Below are positions 44,802-56,510 of a stretch of 64,000 bases of DNA, piece after piece. Under the pieces are notes generated by a model. The model was not told the DNA's origin, made no database searches, and saw nothing but the letters and a program-made list of their open reading frames with translations. The position numbers and the translations under genes are program-made. Within the stretch, counting starts at the first letter, position 1. Each line of letters begins with the position of its first letter. Source of the DNA: Eutypella sp. D-1 (lineage: Eukaryota; Ascomycota; Sordariomycetes; Xylariales; Diatrypaceae); the NCBI GenBank assembly GCA_023313575.1, contig JAJTTP010000002.1, positions 372,001 to 436,000 on the forward strand. Reading direction: 5' to 3'.

Positions 44802-44967
44802 CCTCCTTCACACATTGCCATCACTACCCACTATCAATCATCATGAGTGCTGAGCGGTAATGGCGACTGTCGCACCATTACCGCTCCACTCGATTATGTT
44901 GTCGTATACAGTGGGGAAAACACCCATGGTGGTTGATAGTGGTAGACATGGCAATATGTGAAGGAGG
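44802..44967. repeat. imperfect ~36-bp inverted repeat enclosing a 12-bp hairpin
   Basis: 44802-44837 pairs imperfectly with 44933-44967 (shared blocks CCTCCTTCACA, ATTGCCAT and CACTATCAA). Inside, 44852-44863 (GAGCGGTAATGG) pairs perfectly with 44875-44886. Confidence 0.75.
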
Positions 44968-45650
44968 GGGTGCCAGTAGAGTGACGGTTGGTATTGCCAC
45001 TCAGGGCAGACGGGGTTTCCCCCAGAAACCAGCTGTGGCACCCTTACAGGGTTCCATGGCGGCGTCGGTGTCGCGCGCCAGAAGGTCCTGGGAGAGATGA
45101 GCCCGGTCCAGCCGAGCAGGTATCTCTACCCAGACCCAGGTCCCTACTCAGGGTGCGCAGGTGTGAAGGGCGGGTGGGAGGTGCGGTACCGGACCGATCG
45201 AAAAGCAATGGGCGAAATTGCAAAAAGCACTCTAGGCCTGCTTGTTGGGGCAGCTACTGATGAGCGATAGCGAGGCGATAGTGTCGTAGCGATAGCCGTG
45301 AGCAATAGTCGTGAGCGAAGCTAATTGTCGGTAGCTATAGCGAATGATAGCGATATGTAGCCGTAGGTCGAGCGAGGAAGCGAAAGGATGTTGGAGCAAG
45401 ATGCCGGATGCCAGTCCTTGGATGCGGAAGTACCGGCCCCCTCCCCTTCCTTGACACAGCCCAATTGTGGTGGTGGTGTAATGCAACAAGGATTGTCTCC
45501 GCCGAATGTATTGTGATTGAGTCGAGCAGGCCGAGCGAAGAAGGATGAGTCATGGCCATGACTGAGGCCGCTCGACTACATCATCAGTACACACGGCGGC
45601 GGCAGCCCCTGTTACAGTACACCACCACCACAACCACCGCATTATTGTTA

Positions 45651-45698
45651 TTTTTGTTCCCGCCGGCACCGCCGTTTCTGTTCCCGCCGGCACCACGA
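45651..45698. repeat. 24-bp tandem duplication
   Basis: Two adjacent near-identical 24-bp units, each containing GTTCCCGCCGGCACC. Confidence 0.7.
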
Positions 45699-45833
45699 GG
45701 AGGAGCCCCGACAGGAGAACACCTGTTGGACGCGATCTCCGAAGTTTATGCATATGACGAAGGTGTTCTCATCGAGGCTACCCCCGAACACCTGCTGCTT
45801 CTGCGCCGGCCAAGGCCGCCTCGGGGGGATGCT

Positions 45834-45952
45834 GTAGCTGGCTGGTATTGAGCTTATGACAAGACTGCAGAGAAACCCAACCACCAAGGACCCACGCCTA
45901 AGCGTGGGCTGGAGGGATTAGGTGTCAACTCTGCAGTCCCGTGGCCAGCTAC
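45834..45952. repeat. nested three-stem foldback (possible structured RNA)
   Basis: Three perfectly paired, strictly nested stems: 45834-45842 with 45944-45952 (9 bp), 45863-45872 with 45929-45938 (10 bp), and 45891-45897 with 45902-45908 (7 bp, CTAA loop). No protein frame explains it. Confidence 0.75.
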
Positions 45953-46464
45953 GCAACCCCCGTTGGTGCCGTCATTGGTGTCTCTGACGGGAGTAGCCTA
46001 AGAAGACGATAGGCGTACTACCCGGCCGGCCGGCGCATCTAGGTATATTTGAGGGTGTCCAGGCAGGCCCAGTGTAGAACAATGAATGATCATGTCATTT
46101 CAATGCCAGTAGAACTGGGTCGGCACTGGACTTCCTGCTGAAGCAACAGATGTTCAGGGAAAGCCTCCTGTCGGCGTTCTTCCTCATGATGCGATGAGAA
46201 CAGAATTAGCGGTGAACCGAGCAGTGGAATGCTGGTGAGGGTTGTTTTTTGTGCCAAAAGAGGGGAGGGCATGTCGGGTGTGAAGAGCGTGGATACTGGC
46301 ACCCCACGGAGCCACCACCCCCGTCTCGTCTGGCGGTGCCATCGGGGGTGGTGGCCCTTTCCTTGAAGGAGATATTTTCAAGGGTTTGAGGCCCCATTTC
46401 GCATGTCTGGCCTGCCCCAAGGCCACTGGTCCTGTAAGGGTGGTGGTTGGGGACTAGGCAAGAG

Positions 46465-46509
46465 AGCATCACGATGCCAGCTTCCGCTGGATGCTTAGCA
46501 TCGTGTGCT
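46465..46509. repeat. 12-bp hairpin with inner stem
   Basis: 46465-46477 pairs with 46498-46509 with one bulged T. An inner CCAGC/GCTGG stem is closed by a TTCC loop. Confidence 0.7.
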
Positions 46510-48466
46510 GGTTATATAGGGCGGGACGAGACGGTCCGGGTTGAAACCCCTTTGCTACTGTAGAGTGCAGTGGGATGGTCCACTACACTTGTAGCCCGCG
46601 TGTGTGAAGCCAGGGGAGAGCGATAGGTCGGATGAAGCTCTTGTTGGTGATAGGTGGCGATAGCGAGGAGCGAGTTCGGGCTGACAAGGAAGCTATGAAG
46701 CTATAAAGCTGTGAAGCCATGGAGCCAGAAGCTTAAGCGATGCTGGTGCTTGTGCGTCCAAATGCCATATCTTGAAGCCTGAGATGACTGTTATGAGGTT
46801 GAATCACTACTTCAGTCTTAGTTCATGTCTGCAGAAGTTCAAGGAAGTAGATAGTTTTGCCTGTGAGCAACTTACCTCCAGCCACTTCGTTGGCCATGTT
46901 GCCCTTCTGGGGAAGTTCATGGTTCAACAGTCGTGGAGACTACTCATAGCCTAAGGTCGGGTTAGAATTGAGGTCAGGAATCACAAAATCATAGGGACAG
47001 AAATCTAGCTTACCATGATAATTGACAGTGTCGCAGCCAGTCAGGCACAGATCAGTGATCAGTGGTGATCATAGATGCAGAACTCCATGACCCCCTTAGA
47101 GGCTTGGCATTCATGAGGCTGAACCCTCCAAGTTGTGCTTCCACCGATACCCTTTCTTGCCTTCCAGGCTGACAGGTCAGCAAGGTTAAGATAACCAGTG
47201 TGAGTGATGGTTATACATACCGGTTACAGACGAATGAACAGCCTTGTAGGCCGATTATCCGGCTCGAACCGGCTCATGGCTCCTCTGGCGCTGTAATCAG
47301 GTTAGGAAAACAACGAACATTAGCAGGGCAATAACTTACTGGCATCAGTACGCATCTCCCTGGATCATATACGGAGTCGATTCTCTGGCTGTTCATGAAG
47401 AACAAGTGTAAGAGTAGAGGTGCTGTGGGTGAAGGGCACAGCAACGGGCATCTCTTTCATACGAGGTAGTAGTTAGAGCTGGACCTCATTCAATGGAGGC
47501 CCAACTCTTAATTATAACAATAATTGAACAAACCACCCTAGAGAAAGCTAAGTGAAAAGAGTAATCAAATATGAGCGAGGAGGGTGCGCAGTTAGAAAGG
47601 GAAGCGATAAGGTGGCATAGTATATTCGAAAAGGGAGTGAAAATGAAGTAAGTTGGTGATGCTGAAGCAAGATAATAAACAAGAGATTAGGCAGAAAGAC
47701 TCTAACGAAAAAAGAACACAGCTTAAGCGAGCACACAAAGCTTACCGAAAAGGCTGCAAGATAAGAAAAAGAAAAACTAAACAACTGAGGCAGGTACATT
47801 ATCTCTCTAAGTGCGGGGAAGCAACGACACGGTCTACTGAGGGGGTTATACAAGTAACAGCAGGCAGGAACGCGTAAAAGCTGAGAGGTACTTCAGCCTA
47901 GGAAAGTGCGGATTGGGAATAGAGACGCGACGCGTAAGGTTATGCTTCTACCCGCACTTAGGCAGTTACCCGACAACATCGGCTCCAATAATGGCGCACC
48001 TCCTATGAGGCCATGGTTAAGGAATGTCATGGGCAATAAACGACAGTTGTGCCCGGTGAAGACATTTGAGGCAATATTTTCCCCCTTTCTCCTTTCATAT
48101 GTCCATAGAGGTAGGAATTAACCCCTTAACTGAGAACAGGGCGCACAATTATGGCACAGAATTGTCATTGTACTAGCATCATCCCCTGCCTTCGACCTGA
48201 AGTGAAGCTACCATATGTCTGCTGCTAGCTGGAAGGTAAAAAAAGTTATCATCTCCATTTAGACTACCACTGTTTATCAATGATCTTTGATCCTGTCTAG
48301 CATGAGCGCTGAGTACATAGCCATTTCTTCACCTGGGATGGCCTTCCCCGAAACAAACCAAGATACTTGGCATACTCTGTGGGCCTAGAAACCCCTATTC
48401 TCAATTCCCCAATGCTTGCCCACACCTTGACTCCTTGCTGGGTGTACAGGCCCATATAGAGCCTTC

Positions 48467-49495
48467 TTACACCATTCCCTGGGCTGTATACAAAGTCCCG
48501 AACTTCTCCATGTTACCACGGGTATCTTTGTCCACATATTCGTGCGGTGGACGGAGGGTCACACTCTCCCCGTGGACCTCAGCTATCTCGCCCGTCAGCT
48601 TGGAGTTCTCAATGAACTGGACAACGGCTCGAATGACTGTCGATACCGGTGTCATGACCATACCATCTATGGCATCCTTCGACGGAAAGATGTTTGTTTC
48701 TGAAGGGTCCTAGTTAGTGTGGATCTATTAATTGGAAGCACCCTACGGGAGCATGGGGCAGGGGGCCAATATAGGCAAAAACCTGGATCCATCATCTTTC
48801 GTACCTACTAGAGCTGGTGCCAGACCATTAATCTGTATCCCAACCTTTCCGAGTACTCCGGCCATGGAACGCACGAGGCCAATAACGCCACACTTCGATA
48901 TGCTGTACATGGGCGCCATCGGAAAGGGATATAGCCCTGAAGCCGAGGCCGTGCACACGATCAACCCCCGAGAGCCTGTAGCGGGGTCGGGCTCGTTCTT
49001 TCGCATGTAATGCATTGCGAGTTTTACAGCTTGAAACCTGAGTGAGCTTTCGACGGTTGGAACCCTTTCTGGTGTCTACTCACAGTATATCACACTCACG
49101 AGATTGACATCGAGGGTTCTCGTTGATGGCTTCAACAGCTCGTCTTCTGCTGCCATGTTATGACCGATGCCTGAGGCGCCGGTTATACCGGCGTTAGCCA
49201 TCACGACGTCGATTCTACCAGCTCCAAGGTAGATCTCCTTGAACGCGGCGGAAAGTTCCTCCCATGAGGAGACGTCGCACTTCTTGAAGGTGATTGTTGC
49301 CTGTGGATACTCGGCAGCAACCTGGGAAGCAGCGGTCTCGCCGGATTGGGCGTTCACATCGAATATAGACACTTGGTGCCCCTGGGAGGCGAAGTACCGC
49401 GTCATAGCCAGCCCGATTCCACTGGCGCCCCCTGTAACAATCACGCTTTTGCTGTTGCTCATGCTTGTCATCGTGAATGCCGTGGTCGTTGCCAT
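48467..49495 (-). CDS. short-chain dehydrogenase, 15-hydroxyprostaglandin-dehydrogenase-like
   Basis: Predicted complement(join(48467..48709, 48809..49029, 49084..49495)), 291 aa. Intron 1 (54 bp, phase 1) is GTGAGT...CAAG. Intron 2 (99 bp, phase 0) is GTAGGT...CTAACTAG. Cofactor motif TGGASGIG is at residues 21-28, with FDV shortly after, the kind of acidic residue that favours NAD. Then MANAGI of the central strand, the catalytic Ser at 166 (CTASASG), and Tyr179/Lys183 (MYSISKCGVIGLVRS). The C-terminal exon has an extended tail (GESVTLRPPHEYVD). The family oxidises secondary alcohols of fatty acids, lipids or metabolites in the cytosol; the substrate is unknown. The start at 49495 gives a 15-residue lead before the first strand; the Met at residue 9 or 12 is an alternative. 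No pathway partners lie nearby. Confidence 0.9.
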
Positions 49496-52373
49496 CCTTT
49501 CTATGGTCGATAGGATTCAAAGATTTCGGTGATTAAGGTCAATGTTCATAATCAGACAGCACGTCTCAAGAAGAACAGACGCTGTGACCCTTATACGCGA
49601 ACGGGCGCGACGTGTTCGGATGTTTCCCCCGTTTCTCCAGCGGAGGACACTCCACGTCGTCAACCTCCCCACACTCAGGAAACCATTAAAATCGACCGCA
49701 TCGCTCCTCGGCCTAGCTAATCTATCCGGATCTATAAGCATCATGGCTTTCATACCTGCAAGGGGAAAATGCCCTGGGTTAGTTACAAGTCAAGCCGGAT
49801 GAACATCAGGCTAAGAACACCGTCTTAAGCGGGGGGCTTCATTATATTCGGCTTCAACAGCTAGATAAGGGGTTATCAGAGAAACTATGGTATGGTTCCA
49901 GCAACAGCGATTCTATATTCGTACTGCCTCGTTGCTATCATCCGTCGGGCATTCTATTCTCAACTCGAGGACATCATGACGTTAACCTCAAAGGGTAGCT
50001 TGGTAAGCACCCCTTTTAAGTCCCTCCTCTTCCGAACGGAACTTCCCAACCCAGGTCGGGCTGAGGGGCAGAGATTCCCTTTGGGCAGCGACACGGGGGC
50101 CGGCCGGGGTCGAAAGAACTAACGAGCCCGTTATAAGGCCCAGCCGGACCGACGTTGTCTGCGCTCGGTCCCGAAATCTATCCGCCAGGGAAGATCCCCC
50201 ACAAGGCCCCAAGGTGCACGGTGCGATAGACGAGCACAGCGAGCACATCTGAGGGGCTTTAGATGCGGGTGCACTGACGAACGCCCAGATGCGTCCATAG
50301 TTTACCGAGGTGACAGGTGTCCAATGATGTGCTGTGGTGATGCGGTATACCTCTCTACCGGTATGGCTAGCTGCCGACCTAGAAAGGTTTTTGGCTAGAG
50401 GAGAGCTTTTGCTGCCTTAGTCCGATCGATACGAAAACCGCGGGAATACCGATATTGATATGCGTTATGCATTCTAACAGCAAAGCGAGCGGTCACCTCT
50501 AATACCCCTTCGGTAACCCCTTCGGTGTGTGCTGCTGGAAAAAGCGGTCTGTCCCAAAAGCCACGATTTCACGCCTTGCGTAAGATATCCCCCGGCGCAG
50601 GCAATGGGTGCTAGGAGTAATATGAGCTGTATTATTAAGTACCGGGACCGGGTCACGTCATGGTATCGACGCTTGTGCAATATCCTATACTATTGAGTGA
50701 AGTGCAAACTGTTCACGGTAGGCCCGTGAACTGCAGCGGGATGGAGGCAGGCCCCTTCCGGCGGCCGGCGCGAATCTAGTATTGGAAATAGGGCTGTCGG
50801 CCCCATATGACGCGCATAGAGTATGAGTCGCGTGATGAACCCGCACCGTTGATATCGGTGTGGTCTGCGTTCAACTAACTGCTAAGAGCAGAGCTTATGC
50901 AAGATGGGAGAACGAGGCCGCATAAGATAGTTCGGGGAACTCCTATTATGGGACAATATTGTCCGTGGAGATCTACGTAGTAAATAAAACCCACCGCTTT
51001 TGTGACGGGTTATTCCCGGGAGGAAAACGGCAGGTCTAGTCGTTAGACGAATTTGTTTACATACAACTACTTACGCACGGAGTACCCCAGCCCTATTTAT
51101 ATTTGCGTGCAGTAGGTACACTAGTAAGCCTAGAGAGGTGATCAGTGTGGCCATGAATCACCCGGACGACTACTCAAAGGACCCGGTTATCCTTCCTTCG
51201 CCGTGTCAACGTGTGTACGTAGTAGATAGGTAGCAATTTGGCTATGGCTGATGCCCAAAATGTTTTACCGAGTAGTAGAATAATTTACGGCCTTATTTGC
51301 TCGTGATGAAATCGTAGGATTTGACAGCATCCACTAGAGCTTTAGAGCTAGAGCTCTAGATAGGGGATCGTCTAGGGTCTCCATATTAGTGGCATTGGGG
51401 CGGCATTGGGGCAGCCATAAGCGTCATTGCGGCTCACCTTGGCCTACCATAGTAGTAGACTTTAACGCCTTGACCCTTGATCTACTAACTACCAAGTACA
51501 TATCCAAGCGCCCCGGATCGGCTGAGGACAACATGGTTGATCGCGAAATGCCATATCTTCACTTCAATAATACCCTTTCTGCTCTAGAGTAGTTCTTGAC
51601 CCTCACCGATCTCCATGAACTACCTGCAGGCTCCGCTGATGGCCTTTCCGGTCTGTGACACATGCTCTAGCAAGAACCATATCATATTGAATGTATGATA
51701 CAGCACTGCCATGCATTTAGATTAGGCCTCCAACGACAGTTCACCTTGTTTAAAAGAGGACCCATAGAAGGATCGATTAGCCGTCGCGAGAAAACCCCGT
51801 TTAGCCAGGGTTGTTCACAACGGACGTGGAGGGACCGGAGTCGCGTTTAGACAGCCACGTTCATCTTATATTAAAAATGCATTCCGTCACAGACGACAGG
51901 TTGGAGGTTCTTCCTTTTCAAAAAATCAATTCGAGGACCAATCACTAGAGTCCCCAACAGACTGTTTCAGCCAATCTCCTCGATTGATAGAAAAAAGGTG
52001 TCAGCCCAGAAGCGAGTAAGCAAGCAAGCATCGCTTAAAGTAGAAGCCCAACCCCGATTTATTGGCCCAACCAAAGGAAACCTCGCCCACTCTGTCTGAA
52101 ATGTTGACTCAGAACTCTCTTGGTTGAGACAACCCTATTCGGTAGACCCAATACGAGAGGACGAGGACAAGAGAGTGAAATACCGAAGATCCTCGTCTGA
52201 TCCATACCAGCGGCTCTCTCGGTTTAATTCCCTCTGCTTTCTCCCTCCTGCAAATCCTATTCACCAACGTTTACTTCGCTCTTCTATACAGACCCCCAAG
52301 ATCTTGAGATATTGGGCTTTCCTGTTCTTTAAGGCCTCAATTTTTCGGGCATCTCCAAACCCCAACCGCAGAG
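49496..52373. other. 2.9-kb gene-poor block
   Basis: The first ~300 bp should be the SDR promoter and the last ~250 bp (pyrimidine-rich) the 2EXR gene leader. Between them are only short frames without domains, a CCCCTTCGGTAA direct repeat (~50507-50526) and a GAGCTCTAGA-rich palindromic patch (~51340-51362). It looks like degenerate sequence. Confidence 0.45.
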
Positions 52374-53850
52374 ATGGGGTTCGACATGGGCGCCAAGAAA
52401 CGACAGAATAACCGGTGTCCCGATCAGCCAGGACTCTCGCCTTCGCAGCTGCTTCACAGACTCTTCAAATCCAGGTCGCAGCTACAAGAATGTCGCTATT
52501 TCACGCCTTTGGGCAGCAGCTCTCCTCGCGAAGATGCCAGATCACAGAAGAAGAGGGACAGCAAGGATCAGCACCACAAGGGGGCCGCCATGAAACCCAC
52601 CAACAGCAGTGGACGCCAGCAGGAAGAAGCCCGAGCGCCTGAGAGTCGGACGTTTCACTACTTTACTAGCCTCGCGCCCGAGATCCGGATCGCCATTTGG
52701 GAGTGCTATTTCCGCGACAATCTCCTCCCTCCGCCCCGGCTTCACGATCTGATGCCCTATAAGTGCTGGCACGCGGAATGCGCATCCAAGCCAGCATCTG
52801 CATTCGGTAGCGAGCGGATACTGGAGCGCCATGTCCTGTACGTGAATTTCAATGGTAAATTTATAATACTCACTATTAGGGCGCACAGTTCAGATTACGA
52901 GTGTGTCGCAGGGCAACCCCGAAGTCACCAAGAAAATGAAGATTGTCTGCGTTCTTGGTTCACTAACCTTATGCATGTATAGGAGCGCTCATTCTGAAGA
53001 ATATAGACAAGCGCTACAAGACGGCGTTCCCTGTATTGAAATCGAGCGCCATCACAGCTGGCTGGCGCATCTGCGATTTGGATCTTCAGGGCGGACAGAG
53101 CAAAAGCCCAAGCCTCGGCCGCAGATAGCATGCAATCAGCAGAGGGCCCTCTCCTCGACAGTACCACTCATCAACCATGAAGCGTGGTTTGTAGCCCGGG
53201 GACTATTGCGGGGCTACGAGCAGGCCGAGCTGAACTTTTCGGGTCCGATATCCGGCACCCTGCTGAAGCGGCCCGCGTTCCTCGCGAACTGGGATGTCGA
53301 CGTACTTTTCCTCAGTTCCGTCGAGTTCTCCCGCCAGGCCGAACTCCTAACCAACAACTGGAAAGACAGTCAAGCCGGCGACGAGGAAGGTGCGGATGGC
53401 AGCGGCGTAGCGAATTCCTCTGCTTCCCCTGCCGCGCCCTGGGCTGCGAGGGTGCAGAGGCTCGCTGTCGAGATTCCGGCGCGCCGGCACGCCGAGACTG
53501 AGGAGGTGCAGGCGTACATGAAGACACTGGTCGATTTGGCATGTGCCCTCCCGGGCCTCTGCGAAATCCAACTGCTACCCCTGGGCGCAGGGGTGCTGAT
53601 TCCCTGGGACGGAAACGGGTCCTGCCCCGCGGACTCGTATTGGGAGAAGGTGCAGGGGTCTCTCCGCCCTCCGCCATCATCGGAACAGCCGAGCAGGGAA
53701 GAAGGGTCGGGACCACAGAAGACGGCCTTGCTACCACCAACTTTAGCACCGGATTACATGGGCCCTTGGAGGAATCACGTCTTTGCGGAGTTAGAAAAGC
53801 GCGAGAAACCAGTCACGGTGGAAGCGCGCGGTTGGGTAGCGGATGATTAA
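52374..53850 (+). CDS. 2EXR-domain-like hypothetical protein
   Basis: Predicted join(52374..52837, 52983..53850), 443 aa. The intron (145 bp, phase 2) uses a GTACGT donor, a CTAAC branch and a GTATAG acceptor. A GTAAAT site 17 bases later looks usable but would lead to an early stop. After a basic, low-complexity N-terminal ~95 residues comes FHYFTSLAPEIRIAIWECYF, the opening of the fungal 2EXR domain. The second exon has PLINHEAWFVARGLL and a WDVDVLFLSS strand, the usual second half. Proteins of this type are numerous in Pezizomycotina and have no known activity. A Ser/Pro/Gly-rich insert lies near the C-terminus. The intron choice is inferred from frame and splice signals only. Confidence 0.75.
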
Positions 53851-54280
53851 AAGAGAGGGAGTCACACAGAGAGGGTTAGAGGAAAGAGGCAACTCAAAGT
53901 TTTGTTTTCTAGCTATCGAATAAGGACAGGTGGGAAGGGAAAAAATAAAAGAAAGTCATTCGGGCATTCAACTAGCCTTCATAAAGCATGTTGCTACTAC
54001 CTGCGGTTGCTTGCGAGTGTACTCCCTAAACACGAACCCCCCATCCCCCCCAAAACCCCAAACCCCTCTTATGGAAGGGCTTGGTATCCAAAGAGTTTAG
54101 GCGGTCCTGTTCCTCCTATACTTCGTAGGAGTCATCAAGAAAGTGGACAAATCCACAATCTCTCGGATCAGTAATCTATGAATTTCTACCTAGGTGGTAT
54201 TGTGTATTATTTGCAAGCCGTTTGCCTGTTCCTGAGACACTCTAAGCCCTGCCGTGGTTTTCTCGCACCCGGTGATTCTG
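53851..54280. other. convergent 3' intergenic region
   Basis: Short region between convergent genes, A-rich near 53936-53955, with a C-rich run at 54034-54068. Nothing else is seen. Confidence 0.5.
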
Positions 54281-55036
54281 CTAGACCCTAGCATTGTCGG
54301 TGTCGGTGGCATGGTCGGAGTGAGCGAGCGTGGAGCCGCCGGCGGAGACGGGGAAGAGAGAGGCGTCATCCATGCGATCCTGCGGAGGGGTAGAGGGCGC
54401 GTAGTTACGGCGGTGCGTCGGCGGCGGGTAGCGAGGCACGGGCTTATCATTGCCGTTCGACTCGCTTACCGCGGGTTCCGTACCTTCGCTGGATGGCTCA
54501 GTGAAGCCCTTCTCGACGACGGAGTCGTGGGAGAACGCATCCTTCTTCGTGTGGGCGTAGTAGGCCCCCGGGCGTAGGCGGCTGGCGAGGCGCTTGAACC
54601 GGCGCTGGGCGTTCGTCGACCCCTTGTAGTACGAGATCCACATGATGGCGAGGAAGAATATGAAGACGCCTACGATGAGCATGACGAGGATAGTCTGGGC
54701 GGCCGGCGTCTCCCCCGACATGTCGAGCGGGTTACCCTGGTCATCCGGCTGTGGGGGGCCGGATCCAACCCCAAATTCGGGTGTTCTGGGGATGATCCTG
54801 GAATTTCTGCTGTTGCTGTTCATCGTGTACGCGGCATTGGCCATCTTGGTCCTATGCAGGCCCTTCTTGACGCCTTCCAGAACGTCGTTGATGGGTTTTA
54901 GTACCGAGAAAGGAGAACTTCTCGTTGGATCGTGCATGGTCGCCGCCTCAGTGTGCGGACTAGGATAAGAATTGGTGCTGCGCTCGTTGACCAGTGTTCC
55001 GCCTGGGGTTAGCTGTTCGAAGAGTAGGGGCGCCAT
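54281..55036 (-). CDS. single-pass membrane protein, hypothetical
   Basis: 251 aa from the ATG at 55036 (MAPLLFEQLTPGGTLVNERS). The same frame is open another 110 codons upstream, but that part is composition-biased and looks like leader sequence, so the downstream ATG, with a good GG-ATG-GC context, is preferred. The N-terminal ~115 residues are polar with Ser/Asn/Pro-rich stretches. One membrane helix follows (TILVMLIVGVFIFFLAIMWISY), then a basic juxtamembrane segment (RRFKRLASRLRPGAYYAHTK) and a disordered, Ser/Pro-rich tail. No signal peptide or enzyme motif is visible. By positive-inside bias the C-terminal tail is probably cytosolic. I do not recognise the family. Confidence 0.65.
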   Translation of the reverse strand: MAPLLFEQLTPGGTLVNERSTNSYPSPHTEAATMHDPTRSSPFSVLKPINDVLEGVKKGLHRTKMANAAYTMNSNSRNSRIIPRTPEFGVGSGPPQPDDQGNPLDMSGETPAAQTILVMLIVGVFIFFLAIMWISYYKGSTNAQRRFKRLASRLRPGAYYAHTKKDAFSHDSVVEKGFTEPSSEGTEPAVSESNGNDKPVPRYPPPTHRRNYAPSTPPQDRMDDASLFPVSAGGSTLAHSDHATDTDNARV

Positions 55037-56510
55037 CCTGGATATCGGGACTGTTGATATTTCGTTTATGTTATAAACGCTGACGATTGTTTGCTCGTTC
55101 CGAGTAGAAAAAATAAAGTAATAGTATGCGGTTTCCCCTTTGTTGAGATGGTAGACTGCTATCACGGTAATTGTATGATGTTTGAGGAGAAAAAGAAAAA
55201 GGACGGAGGAACGAAACCGTCCATGCGAAAAGGTAAAGGAACCAGTTAACTGGGCATAAAGGAGCCCGTGGGAGCGAACTCGTGTCATCTCACGTAGGAA
55301 AACCTTCGTGATGAAACTGTATTTGCTGGATAAGCATACTTTCGCGTAAGGTTTGTCAAGGTGCATTACAGGGTTTCAACCTGCAACCTGTGATATACCG
55401 ACGGTACCAAGCATGGCCACGCGCCTCGGTACTTGCACGATCAAACCTTCTAACCTTTCAGACATATTTTACATGGCTTGCGGCTGAACCAATGCGACCT
55501 TGATAAGATACTTCATCGTACTCTCGCCGGCAGCGTCGAGTCTATGCGGTTCAAAGTCGGCAGCCAGCTTTAAGGCCATCCATCCACCTTGAAGGTAAGT
55601 TGACATTGCTGCGAATGTCGGAATTCTCAAGGTCGACGTGATTCCAGCAACAAGATGTTTTCAAGATAACTGGTTCAATCACTCTATAATATCTCATCCT
55701 CCCCTGAATGCAGCGGTGGCCTAGGCTGCCAGGGATCTTTGGCGATAATGAGGCCGGAACTGGCCCGGCCCCCCTATTCAAGCACAGAAAGTACTCACTA
55801 GCCACACGTCTAACACACATTATAACACACATTACTGACGCGTAAGCCACTTCAGGATTATTATGTATCTAGGTACTACATGTAGGGAACGCAATGATGT
55901 CATATTTGTATATCTAGTATCTTTATCCACTCACATGTTGGACCTCGGCACCTACCTTATATAGGTCGCTACCTAGAGTTAGGCACCTGGAGCTAGATAC
56001 CTAGTATTGACTTCATTGTCCATACATATCAGTGGGTACCTACCTAAAGCCCAACAGATAGATAACTCAACAATAATACTGGATTCTAACATTCTGTGAT
56101 ATCTACCTACTTCTTAAGATAGTACTTCGGGTAAGTATGCCTGTCACATGAATGTAATGCAGTGACAGCACATACACTTACTTACCCAGGTTTAATAGCA
56201 TAGAGATTGCCTTTTCTTTTTTTTTTCCTCTTCTTTTTTCTTTTAGCATATATGAGACAGTGTCGATAAATGTGAGAAGCATACATATCTTTACCAGGTA
56301 CCGATAATAAGGTTTTATTGCTATATGCCCAATTAATGACATAACGAACTTCACAATATTCAACATTTCGGATATACATAAATAATAAGTTACATCCGTG
56401 ATTTACGGTTTCTATTTAAAGATAGAGTTTCTTCAAATGTTAACTTTATTTACGAATATACGATAAGGCTTCTTCTTTGGGTGGGTACTGCAGGGGTAAA
56501 AAAAATAAAC
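55037..56510. other. divergent intergenic region
   Basis: Holds two promoters. AT-rich with CCTAGGTACC-type short repeats (~55868-56055) and a pyrimidine tract at 56212-56245. No supported gene. Confidence 0.5.

Larger units (their letters stand above)
42952..48466. other. 5.5-kb non-coding stretch containing a hairpin-rich island
   Basis: No domain-bearing frame. 42952-44040 is ordinary intergenic sequence. 44100-46510 has many inverted repeats (listed separately), GCGATAG-type short repeats (~45260-45360) and a 24-bp tandem pair. 46600-48466 is AT-richer with short Lys-rich frames (for example 47653-47877) that may be decayed transposon sequence. Confidence 0.55.

Noticed and set aside
47268..47284. 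Reverse-strand GGTTCGAGCC B-box-like palindrome
   Set aside because: No cloverleaf can be formed around it.
47653..47877. Lys/Arg-rich short frame
   Set aside because: Its composition comes from A-rich DNA; no domain and no neighbouring exons. At most a decayed transposon fragment.
52855..52982. Alternative donor GTAAAT for the 2EXR gene intron
   Set aside because: It leads to a stop after ~50 codons and loses the conserved second half; GTACGT at 52838 keeps the long frame.
54281..55366. Full 361-codon open frame as the membrane protein
   Set aside because: The first 110 codons are composition-biased and look like leader sequence; the ATG at 55036 has better context and precedes the more protein-like part.
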